64,000 nucleotides of DNA. Source: Cyanophora paradoxa (lineage: Eukaryota; Glaucocystophyceae; Cyanophorales; Cyanophoraceae). The DNA is taken from NCBI GenBank assembly GCA_004431415.1, contig QPMI01000679.1, positions 1 through 64,000 of the forward strand, written 5' to 3'. Numbering within the stretch: the first letter of the stretch is position 1; every line of letters begins with the position of its first letter. Under the pieces are notes generated by a model, which saw only the letters and a program-made list of their open reading frames with translations, was not told where the DNA came from and searched no databases. Both the position numbers and the translations under genes were made by a program. This document shows, piece after piece, positions 1-8,665 of the stretch.

Positions 1-70
1 ACTAGCATGGCAGCGCAGCGCTGGCTAGGCTCGTAGCCCGCGGAGTTGGGCGGGCGGCTTCCGCTAGCCG

Positions 71-1606
71 CTAGCTGGCTAGCGGAGAGCACGGACCTCC
101 TCGTCCCAGGCGGCCCGAGGGTCCACAGCCCCCCGCACCGCCGCGCCCCGCGCCGCCGCCCGCGCCGCCTCCACCCGCCCCGCCGCCCCCTCCTCCCCCA
201 GGAATCCCGCCTGCGTGCGTGCAAACAGTTAGCTTTACTTCATCCTGGGCGGCGGGTGGCGGAGGGGGGTACGGGTACCTGGAGGAGCTCGCCGAGGATG
301 TCCACTCCGTTCTCCTGCATCGCCGCGTGCCCTGCCGCCGCCCTTGAGAACGAAGGGGGTACGGGGAAGGGATGCGGGAGGGGGGTACGCGCGCACCGGC
401 GCCGGGGAGGACGCGGCTCTGGGCGCTGGGGTACCGCCGCACGAGCAGCCGCGCCTCTGCCGTCGAAGGGAGCAGCAGGTCCCGCTCGCTGTGGGGGTTA
501 CAGGAAATTGAGGATTAGCCGGGAGTACCGGGTACGCGGATGGGAGGGGGACGGGGGGGGTACCTGGCGAGGACGAGCGTCGGCTGCTGCAGCTCGTGCG
601 GCTGCGGCAGCGAGAAGTCCTGCGGGGAGGGGGGGGGGAAGTCGGCCCCGGGTACGACCAGCGAAGGGGGGGTACGCGGGGCGGGCGGGCCTGGAGGAGG
701 GTGATGCGGTGCGCGAGGGTCGCGTTGGGGAGCACGCGCGGGAGGCGCATAAAGGACCGAATGGTCCGCACGGGGTCCCGACCCAGCTCCTGGGAGTACG
801 GGTTCAGACTAGAAGGGGGGTATGCATGCAAGGAAGCGCGCCTGGGGGCTGATGAGGATTGGGGTCATGGCGAGGGGTATGTTGTTGTAGACTTGCTCCG
901 GGAGGCGGGGAAGGGCCTGCCAGATCGCCGCCGTCGGCATGTCCCTGCGTGGGTTCGAACCGGGTCCCGAGCGTGCCAGAGCCGGGTACGCGCTCACTTG
1001 TACGAGGAGCCGGGGTTGAGGAGGAGGAGGCGATCGACGAGGGAGGGGTACGCGGCCGCGACGCGCATCGCGAGCGCCCCGCCGAAGCTCTCGCCGAAGA
1101 CGTAGACGGCCCGTGGGGGTACGGCCCCGTCCCGCTCGCGGCCGGCCTCGCGTTCGATCACGGCGCCCACGCCGGCGACGAGCTCGTCCCAGCCCGCGCG
1201 GCTCTCCACGGGGTACCGGATGCTCACCACGTCGAAGTATGTCTGCGGAGAGCGCAGTCAGAGGCGCGGCGGAGCGCGGCGGAGCGCGGCGCACGAAGAG
1301 GCTGCGCTGCGCGAAGCAGCTCTTGCCGGTGCCGTCGATTCCGGGGATGTAGAACAGCAGCGGCTTCGAGCTGCCCTTGTTCGGAATCGCGCGGAACGAC
1401 TCAATGGCCGGCACGCCCGCCGGCGCCGTCGCACGCGCCGCCGACGCGGCCGCGGCAGGCGCCGGAGTAGGCGCCGGAGTTGGAGCTCCAGCCGGGCGGG
1501 CAGCGCCGTTGCGCATGGCTCCCGGGACCGCAGCGGGGGCCTCCGGTGCCGCTTCGAAGGCCGCGTCGCTCTCGGCGACGAACACGGGGCGCGCGTGCCG
1601 GCGCAC
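71..1606 (-). CDS. Alpha/beta hydrolase of the phytyl ester synthase / diacylglycerol acyltransferase type, eight exons
   Basis: The first exon has a low-complexity Ala/Pro leader, possibly plastid targeting, then LLFYIPGIDGTGKS, the oxyanion-type motif typical of plant PES1/PES2-like esterase/acyltransferases. Exon 2 (998-1242) carries the nucleophile elbow GESFGG and the following helix. Exons at 842-944, 691-789, 564-619, 397-488 and 279-342 supply a lid region, a strand ending in PTLVLA, a DLLLPS segment and a histidine-containing GHAAMQENGVDI segment, the expected catalytic-His region. A last exon starts at 244 and ends at a stop at 71. In plants such enzymes esterify phytol and fatty acids in plastids; the substrate here is inferred. 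Introns after 842 and 691 appear to use GC donors (AG|GCGCGC and CAG|GCCCGCC). The Met at 1606 is the only clear start but an upstream exon is possible. Confidence 0.75.
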
Positions 1607-2074
1607 TCGGCCGTGCGGCCGTGCGGGCGCGGCCGTGCGGGCGCCATTGAAGGAGCTGTGCGAGGCACTGAGGGCAATTGGCCGGCGGCCAGCGCGCGCC
1701 TGGCCCGAGGGGCCTGCCGACGGCGCGCGTGAGACCAGGGGCCGCGCGCCGCGCGCCCGGCTAGTACCGACAGCTAGCGGGAGCGCATCGAAAGTGTGAG
1801 CAACGGCGCACCGAGGCCCAGGGCGAACGCCTGCATCGCTCTTGATTTTGGTGTACCCAGGGCGAACGCCTGCATCGCTCTCTTCAGCTTGACTTGATGA
1901 AGCGGGTGCGAATTCCGGCCCGCCGGCCGCCCGCGCGCCCCGTCTGACGCCGCACAGGTCTACGTCGAATATTGGTTCGCCTTTCGCGCCTCGCGCTGCG
2001 CCTGCGACCGTCCTTGTTCACGCTCGCTCCCAGCCCGACGAGCGGATGCTCCGTTAAGTTCCACGAGCTCTGCG
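1607..2074. other. Intergenic interval
   Basis: This lies between the minus-strand hydrolase start and the plus-strand selenoprotein-W-like exons, so it probably holds promoters for both. A segment of about 18 nt (CAGGGCGAACGCCTGCATCG) occurs twice, near 1819 and 1859. No conserved coding segment was recognised. Confidence 0.4.
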
Positions 2075-2465
2075 ATGCTCTGCGGTGCTCTTTCGCGGCG
2101 ATTGGTTGCCCGATTTCGCGCGACGGCCGCGCGCAGGGACCGCAACGTCGTCGTTGTGGGGAACGCGAAACCGCCACGACGGGACGCATTCGAGGTGACA
2201 GACGAAGCGGGACATCTGCTCTACAGCAAGGTGCGTCTCAAAATTCGACAATTCTCCTTCGGGGCGGTCCGCGGCGCGGGTGCCTAACGACGCGCACGCG
2301 CAGCTTGCGAGGGCTGAGTTCCCGGATGTGACAGATCTGTGCCAGCGCATCATGACGGGAAGGCGGGACTCGGTCGTGGCGCGGGCCGCGGATCCGATGG
2401 AGCAAGAAGGCGGGGAGTCCGTCGAGACTGGCTCCCGCACCGCCGGCGCTGAGCACTCTGCCTAG
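2075..2465 (+). CDS. Rdx / selenoprotein-W-like small protein (partial view, 5' end uncertain)
   Basis: Two exons join in frame. The exon ending at 2230 encodes PPRRDAFEVTDEAGHLLYSK, which matches the PRRGxFEV...L.SK core of the SelW/SelT/SelH thioredoxin-like (Rdx) family. An intron (GTGCGTC...CGCAG) follows, and the exon from 2304 gives LARAEFPDVTDLCQRIM, the usual C-terminal helix, then a polar tail to the stop at 2463. The family's N-terminal CxxC or CxxU redox motif is not visible in the conceptual 5' end. Either a first exon lies further upstream, the acceptor at 2136/2137 marks the real exon start, or the gene is degenerate. Family members are redox proteins; the function here is inferred. 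Confidence 0.5.
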
Positions 2466-2861
2466 GCCTAGGCCTAGACGCCGACTTTGAAACAATTAAT
2501 CGAGTTCTAAATCTAGATGGCCGCGGCCGTGCTTTGAGAATGCAATAAAATCTGAGCTATCACGTACGGTACTCGACCAACAGCTGTAAAAATAAACGTG
2601 GGGGCTCATGCGATCAAGAGCAGTGAGTCTACAGCTGCAAGCCACATCCGATGGGCGAGATGCACGGGCGGGAAGAGCGAGCGGAGCTAGATGCAGAGCG
2701 GGAGTAGCGGGCGAGCAGGGCTCAGGTGCTTGCTCCGGATTCGCGTCCAAGAAAGCGGAGGGCGCGCGCTCCCACAGACAGGCCGCCGACGACCAGGGCC
2801 GCGGGAAAGGCCGAGGAAAGCCAGGGAAGAAGCTGGGAGCCGGGGTGACGTGGAGGCCTTC
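2466..2861. other. Intergenic, 3' ends of convergent genes
   Basis: This lies between the plus-strand SelW-like stop and the minus-strand PLAC8 stop. It starts with a triple CCTAGG-type repeat, and AATAAA-like words occur near 2542 and 2588, compatible with 3' processing. No coding segment is supported. Confidence 0.4.
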
Positions 2862-3593
2862 TCAGGAGTCACGGCGGGTGAGGCCGGATCCCGAGCCGCC
2901 GCCCGGATTGACAATGAGCCGCCCCGGGGGCGCCCGCATCGTGTTCCTCATGCGCCGATCGAACTCGATCACGTCCTGGGCCGCCGCGAGCGGCAGGCAG
3001 AAGCTGTACGCCAAGCAGTCGTTCACGATGTCGCCCTGAGGATCGCGAATCAAATACATACTCGACGACCGCTTCGAAAAGGAAGAGGGGCACCTTGATG
3101 GAGAACGTGTGGCGGAACTTCCTCCTAACGGAGGCGCCGTAGCCTGAGCAGCAGCGGGAGCGGCCCGGCGGGTCAGCTGCAGGCGGGGGAGCGGGCCAAG
3201 CTGAAGGCTTCGGGCTCGAGGGGCGCGGGCGGACAGCAGGGGAGGCAGACGCAGGCGAAGCAGACGCTGCAGCAGAGCACCTCGCCACGCGGCGCCAGGT
3301 CCCTCTCCAGCTTCCCTGCGGCGTGTGAGCACCTGCATCTGCAGCTGGAAATCGATCGGAGGCCGCGGCCGCGCACCGATGACGTAGCATGGGCAGAGGC
3401 AGGCCAGCGACGCCGTCTTCGGGGAGGTGCAGCAGTCGGTGAGCTCGGTCTCGTACTCCTGCGGGCCCGGCCGGCTCGAGCGCGAGCGAGAGAGTAAAAA
3501 ACGAGCGGCAGGCCTAGGCACCTCGACGCCGACGTCGATGCCCTCGAAATCGTTGTTGTCGGAGACGAAGACAGATGCGAACTGCGCTGCCAT
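2862..3593 (-). CDS. PLAC8 (Cys-rich) family protein
   Basis: After a short N-terminal exon (3522-3593) the next exon reads ETELTDCCTSP then ASLACLCPCYVIG, the diagnostic CCxxxxxCxxxxxCPCxxxG signature of PLAC8/cornifelin proteins. A middle exon gives KLERDLAPRGEVLCC and a second Cys cluster. A further exon encodes VRRKFRHTFSIK, spliced through GTGCCC...CTCAG to GDIVNDCLAYSFCLPLA and a C-terminal tail ending at 2862. The order (CPC motif, R-R-K-x-R, DC...CxC, C-terminal helix) matches the family. PLAC8 proteins are membrane-associated and linked to cell size, cadmium resistance or ion transport; no specific role is evident. The exact middle splice sites (about 3170-3400) are uncertain. It is divergent from the CvfB-like gene. 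Confidence 0.8.
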   Translation of the reverse strand: MAAQFASVFVSDNNDFEGIDVGVEVPRPAARFLLSRSRSSRPGPQEYETELTDCCTSPKTASLACLCPCYVIGARPRPPIDFQLQMQVLTRRREAGEGPGAAWRGALLQRLLRLRLPPLLSARAPRARSLQLGPLPRLQLTRRAAPAAAQATAPPLGGSSATRSPSRCPSSFSKRSSSMYLIRDPQGDIVNDCLAYSFCLPLAAAQDVIEFDRRMRNTMRAPPGRLIVNPGGGSGSGLTRRDS

Positions 3594-4094
3594 GCCAGGC
3601 GGCTGGCCCGCAGGGGCAAGCTAAGCTGCACGCTGGTGACGAGCTGGCTCAAGCGCGCATCCGGCTCTGCATCTGCACGGGCGCATCAGCAAACGAAGCA
3701 GAGGCCGACAGCGAGGCAGCGATCCCGCGTACGCCGGGGTTTTCGAGGCGAGGTTGCTGAAGCGCTCGCTGTTCGTGTGACGCTTGTGCCGGGAGCGCTC
3801 GGTCGAAGCGCTCGTACCCTACACAGCCGCTAGGCAGAGTCTACGCCGTCAGATTCAGGCGAAGCGACCCTTGAAGCGACTTTAAGCGAGTCGTCCGGGG
3901 TAGAGGGTGAATTGGGCGGCTTCGTGGCGCTGCTGCAGCCGGGAAAATGAGCTTCTGCGCGGTTCCCCCCGCCTCGATGGCTGCCCAAGGCGGTGCGGGA
4001 GCCCTCCGATCGCCTCCGGCGACGCGCCTCTTCAGATTCTTCCTGATCTCGCCGCAGCAGTGCGGGCCCTTCGAAATCACACGCTGCGTGCCAC
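3594..4094. promoter_or_regulatory. Divergent intergenic region between PLAC8 and CvfB-like genes
   Basis: About 500 bases lie between the PLAC8 start (minus) and the proposed start of the CvfB-like gene (plus), so both promoters must be here. I see no TATA box. A longer open frame running into the plus gene from 3907 exists, but it is unlike coding sequence and is probably 5' leader. Confidence 0.4.
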
Positions 4095-5851
4095 ATGCGC
4101 GCAGCTTTCATTAGCTGCAGCATCGTACGTGGCCGCCCCTGCCCCCCCGAGCGCTGCCCGGCGAGCCCGACACACCACGCCCAGGCCTGCCCAGCTGCAG
4201 CCCCGTGTCACGCACGCGTCCCGGCGATTCTTCTCGGGAACCCTGCGCTTGGAGGCACTGTCCTCGGATCGCAGCTTCGGACTCGCGGGATCGGCCGGCC
4301 CGCGGGCCGCGTACGACGATGAGGAGGAGAGCAGGCCCGATGACCGGCGCACCGGCTACGGCCCGCCGGGACGCGATCGGGACTCTTTCGGGGACCGGCG
4401 CTACGGTTCAAGACCGCGTAGCGACTCGTACGAGCGCGGCCCGCCGCGCCGGCCGGGCGGGTGGGGCCAGCGCGACTCGTACCAGCGGGACTCGTACAGC
4501 CGCCCCCCGCGCTTCGGCGAGGAGGAGGGCGACGAGCGGCGGCCGCCGCCGCGCGACCGCTTCGCCGACCGCGGCTCGTACGGCGGGGCGCGGCGCCCGG
4601 CCGGCGACGGCTGGCGGGGCGCCCGGGCGGCGCGGGCGGCGCTAGCGCCGGCGGCTGGCGGCCGCGGGGCGACGTCGACGATCGCGCGGTGGCCGATGAG
4701 GAGGGCGGCGCCCGTGACGATGCGTACGCCCCCGGGACTACGGAGCCCGGCGCGGCGGCTACGGCGGCGGCTACGGGGCCGGCCGGGGGCGGCGCGGGGG
4801 CGAGGAGACGGAGCGGGCGGACACGTACGAGGAGGCGCGGATCCGGCTGCGGCGGGCCGAGCGGCGGCGCGTGCCGCGGCCCCGCTGGGAGGAGCGCGAG
4901 CGCGAGGAGGGCGGCGAGGCGGAGCAGGAGGAGGAGCAGGAGGCGGGGGGTCCCCTGCGGCTGGACCCCTGGCGCGAGGTGCGGCGCGGGCCGCGGGGCG
5001 CCGGCGGCGGCGGGCGCCGGCGGGGGGGCGAGGAGGGCGAGGAGGAAAGGGAGGAGGGCGAGTTCCGCAGCGGCGACGCCGTCGACGTCGAGATCATCGA
5101 GGTGTGAAATGACGCGATCACTCTGCGCCTTGCTTCGACCATTCCCACACCCCGGTCTTTCGATCCGGCCAGTTTACGCGCCTCGGGGTCCGGGTGCTCG
5201 TCAACGGAACCGCCGACGGCCTCATCTTCGACAGCGACGTCCAGCGGTGCGGTCGTACCCCCCTCCTGGACCCCGCACCCCCTGCTGAAGCCCCGGCAGA
5301 GGCGACCTGCGCGTTGGGGACACGATGAAGGGGTACGTGAGGATGGCGCGACCCGACGGGAAGCTCGACATCTCGCTCCGCAAGCCGGGGTACGGCCGCT
5401 GGTTTCCATCCCGCCGCAGTACCCTCTGAGCCCGCCGCAGGCTCGCTGGGGTCCTGGACGCCACGCGCGCCGTGCGCCCGCCCGCGTACCCCCATTCCTT
5501 CGTCCCAATCAGTATCCATGTACCCCCGTACCCGCAGATCCTGGCTGTGCTGAAGGATGCGGGGGGCGAGCTGCCGTACGGCGACGACTCTACCCCCGAG
5601 GAGGTGCGGCCACCCTGCTACCACGCTGTACCCCCCTAACCGCTCACCCGCACGCAGGTGAAGCGCGTCTTCGCGATGAGCAAGGTCGTGTTCAAGCGGG
5701 TGTGCCGTACCCCCCCCTGCGCTTCGCCCCCCCTCCACCTCCGACTCGGCTGCAGGCGCTGGGGAACCTGTGGAAGGAGGGGCGCATCGAGTGGACCGAC
5801 GACGGCGGCATCCGCCTCGTACCCCCCCGCGAGCGGGACCCGCGCCCTTAA
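4095..5851 (+). CDS. CvfB-like S1 RNA-binding protein with organelle-type presequence and an Arg/Asp/Gly-rich insert
   Basis: The first exon (4095-4124, MRAAFISCSI) splices through GTACGTGG...CCCAG to LQPRVTHASRRFFSG, together a basic, serine-rich mitochondrion-like presequence. A long Asp/Arg/Tyr/Gly-rich low-complexity stretch follows (about 4270-5050), then GDAVDVEIIE. Splicing over an in-frame stop at 5105 joins it to RLGVRVLVNGTADGLIFDSD (5171-5245). The exon from 5300 gives VGDTMKGYVR...DGKLDISLRKPGYG. Later exons give ILAVLKDAGGELPYGDDS, PEE|VKRVFAMSKVVFKR and ALGNLWKEGRIEW...GGIRL. That order (S1-like strands, GY linker, LPYxDxSxPEE, winged helix) is the C-terminal half of bacterial CvfB. 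The low-complexity part changes frame twice between 4620 and 4760, so a small intron or sequencing indels are possible. Confidence 0.75.
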
Positions 5852-6086
5852 GCTTGAGCCCGCGGCCGGAGAGGGCGCCCCTTAAGCTACTCTGTTGCGC
5901 TCCCACCTCGGCTCGCTTGTGTGCCACTTCATATATAGTACTAATTGATTGAATTACCCCTACATATGCACCTGTGTACCTTGTAGGTAAGCTACGTATC
6001 AAAAGAGCTGGACACCGAAGTCTATCTAGCTTAGGACGTGCGATGGAAAGATAGCATAAAAAGGCATTCGTACAGGGCCGCCCCTC

Positions 6087-8363
6087 TCAGCCGACGACGA
6101 CGCCGGCGGACTCGAGGGCGCGGGCGAGGGAGGCGCGCCGGAAGACGGGGGGCGGCGGGGCCGCCCGCGCCCCGGGCGGGACGTCGGCGTCGGGCGGCGG
6201 GGACGGGCTGCCGAGGTCGGAGCCGGGGCCGACGTCGCTGGGGAGGCGGCGGGAAGGGACGGCGGCGAGGCGGCGCTGGACTAGCTCGGCGAGCGTGCGG
6301 GCGATCTCGAAGTGGGCGTGCTGCGCCCGCGCGATGCTCGCCTCCTGGAAGGCCGACGCGCGCGCGAAGGCGTCCATCCAGAGCGGGTTGCACGCCAGCG
6401 AGCGCATCGGGACGAGCTCGTCGTGGCGCAGGCCGGCGACCACGCGCCCCGCCGCCCCGTCGAGCTGCTGCAGCGTCCGCATGAAGTCCATCTGGCCCTC
6501 CAGGAGCCGCCGGCGCTCGGCGGCCTGCTTGGCGGCGATGACGGCCTTCTTGCGGCCGACCATGCGCTGCCGCATGGCGTGGAGGCGGTCGACCTCCTGG
6601 CTCTGGGCCTCGTCCAGGTTCTCCACGACGATGCCGATGAAGAGATTCGTGAAGACGAAGTGGCCGACGGCGATGTACGCGATCGCAAAGAAGCGCGCCG
6701 CGTAGTTGCCCGCCTCCTCCATAGGCTCCACGAAGGCGCCCCAGTTGTCCGCCGTCGTCCAGTCGAAGAGCGAGAAGAGCGCGTTGGGAAGGGAATTCCA
6801 GTAAGAAGTCTTCGTCTCCTGGTCCCCGAAGAACTGCGCCCGCCCGCCCGCGCGCCCGCGTGAGGACGGAAGAAGGAAGGAAAGGAAGAGAGGGGCGAGA
6901 GAGGAAGAAAGCGCGCACGTTGAAGGCCATGATAGCGAAGACGTACATGATAAGGAAGAGCAGGATGAGCAGGTGCACAGCGCTCTGCATCGTCTTCACG
7001 ATCGCTGCGAGCCGCCGGCGCGCGCGTGAGCGAAGCAAGGCGAAGCAGACAGGCAGACAGACAGAGAGTGCACGGACCGGATATGAAGACCTGGAGGGGT
7101 TCGACGAAGGAGATGCCTCTGAGTGCGCGGAGGGCGCGCAGGCCTGCGGGGGGAGGGGCGCCGTGAGACGAGGGAGGAAGGAGGGGGCAGGGCGGGGGCG
7201 GGGGCGGGGGCAGGCCTCGGAGGACGCGGAGGAATTTGACGTTCCCGATGGAGGAGAAGAGGCCGGGGAGGAAGAACTGGATCAGATCCAGGTACGAGAG
7301 CGAGAGGATGCAGAGCTGCGCGGAGGAACCGGATCGGACACGGGTCAGAGCGGGCGGGCGCGGCGCGGCGCACGTCGAATCGGTTGTAGCCGCTGGACCA
7401 GTATCCTGCGAGGCGGAGGATGAGGCGGGGAAGGGCGCGCTGGGGCTCGGGGCCCGGGGAGGAGCGGCGGGCCTTTGGGCCAGACGTAGAGCTTGATGAC
7501 GAACTCGGCGGTGTATACTACAAGGGAGACCAGATCCAGAGTGATGAAGAACGTCTGGTTCGACTCCGCGAACTTCTTGTCGGTCTCCATCGCCATGCTG
7601 ATCATGTTGACCTGCGCGGCGCGTGCGCGCTTGAGCGGGCGGAATGCGGCGGGACGGCTGGAGCGATGCGGGGGATGGTGATAGAAGATAGAGAGTTCTC
7701 TAGGCCGGAAAAGAGGCGCCGTAGCTAAGGATGAATGCGGCTAGGGTCGCGCTGCTTTCAAGGCGGCGCGCTGCGGATGGGCGCTTGGGCGCCAGAGCGA
7801 ACTCACCAGAATGGTGCACATGACCACCGACTCGAAGCTCTTGTGCTGCGCAGGCGCCCGGGGGCTAAGCGGTCGCACACGGGGCCAGACCAGGATAGCA
7901 GATATGGGGCTGCTTGCTTGCGGGGAGGGGCACCTCTGCAACAAAGTGCATGAAACGGTGCAGCCCGCTCCTGCACACCGGTCAACAAGAGGTCGCGAAC
8001 CACCATGCCTGAAACAGCACCAGACCTGAAGCGAACTATGTCGGCGTTCCGCCTGCGCCGCCGCCGCTTGCGGCCCTCATCCTGCTCCGCAGCTTTCGCA
8101 CGATCTACAGCTTCGTCTCCAGCGGTGTAGGTGGTGTATGCCTCGCCAGAGACGCCGGTCCTCCCAGTTCTGCCACTCCACTCACTACCACTGTAGACGG
8201 ACTCGCTGAACACGCTGCCCGCTGATCCTCTGCGCCCTCCCCGCGCGCTAGGGGCGGGCGGGTTGAGGCGCCCGCTCGCAGCTCCGTTCGCAAGGGGTTT
8301 GCGGGGCGGCGGAGCCTCGCGGGCTGACCGCAGCTCGCCTGTCTCCTTTGCTGCCGGAGCCAT
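6087..8363 (-). CDS. CatSper-like single-domain voltage-gated cation channel
   Basis: The N-terminus is polar with an Arg-rich cluster, ending in NADIVRFR. S1-S6 are spread over small exons: FESVVMCTIL; VNMISMAMETDKKFAESNQ plus a hydrophobic segment (S2); GYWSSGYNRFD; DLIQFFLPGLF; FLRVLR then LRALRALRGISFVEPLQ, an S4 with repeated Arg; TMQSAVHLLILLFLIMYVFA (S5); a pore loop LPNALFSLFDWTTADNWGAF; and an S6 ending in AYIAVGHFVFTNLFIGIVVE. The cytosolic tail (6087-6600) is a Glu/Arg/Gln-rich coiled coil. One six-TM domain, the T-x-D-x-W pore, and S6 followed by a coiled coil are CatSper hallmarks. CatSper channels carry flagellar Ca2+ entry as tetramers, so a motile stage is inferred. The S2 exon ends with a GC donor (AAAG|GCCCGCC, 7472). 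Start at 8363 is plausible. Confidence 0.8.
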
Positions 8364-8665
8364 CCCAGCGCAGGATGCCGCTACCTGTCAAGGCCGCCCA
8401 CCATGTTCTGCGTCTGCCTCTACCCCTCCTGCCAAGGTCCCCCCCCCCAGTCCGATCGGCCGGTGCGTTCGATCGTTCGATCAGTCCGCGCCGGTGTGCT
8501 AGCTCAGCAGGACCGAGATCTGTTCGTGGCGATGGAGCAGCGGGCCTCGCCGCCGGTCCCTGTGCCGGGCCGGTCGGCCGTCCTACCTCCGCTCGTGCGC
8601 TCCTGGCCCGCCAGCGAAGCTGGCGCTGCTCACGCGGCGCGCGAAAGGACGTAAACCCTGGGTCG

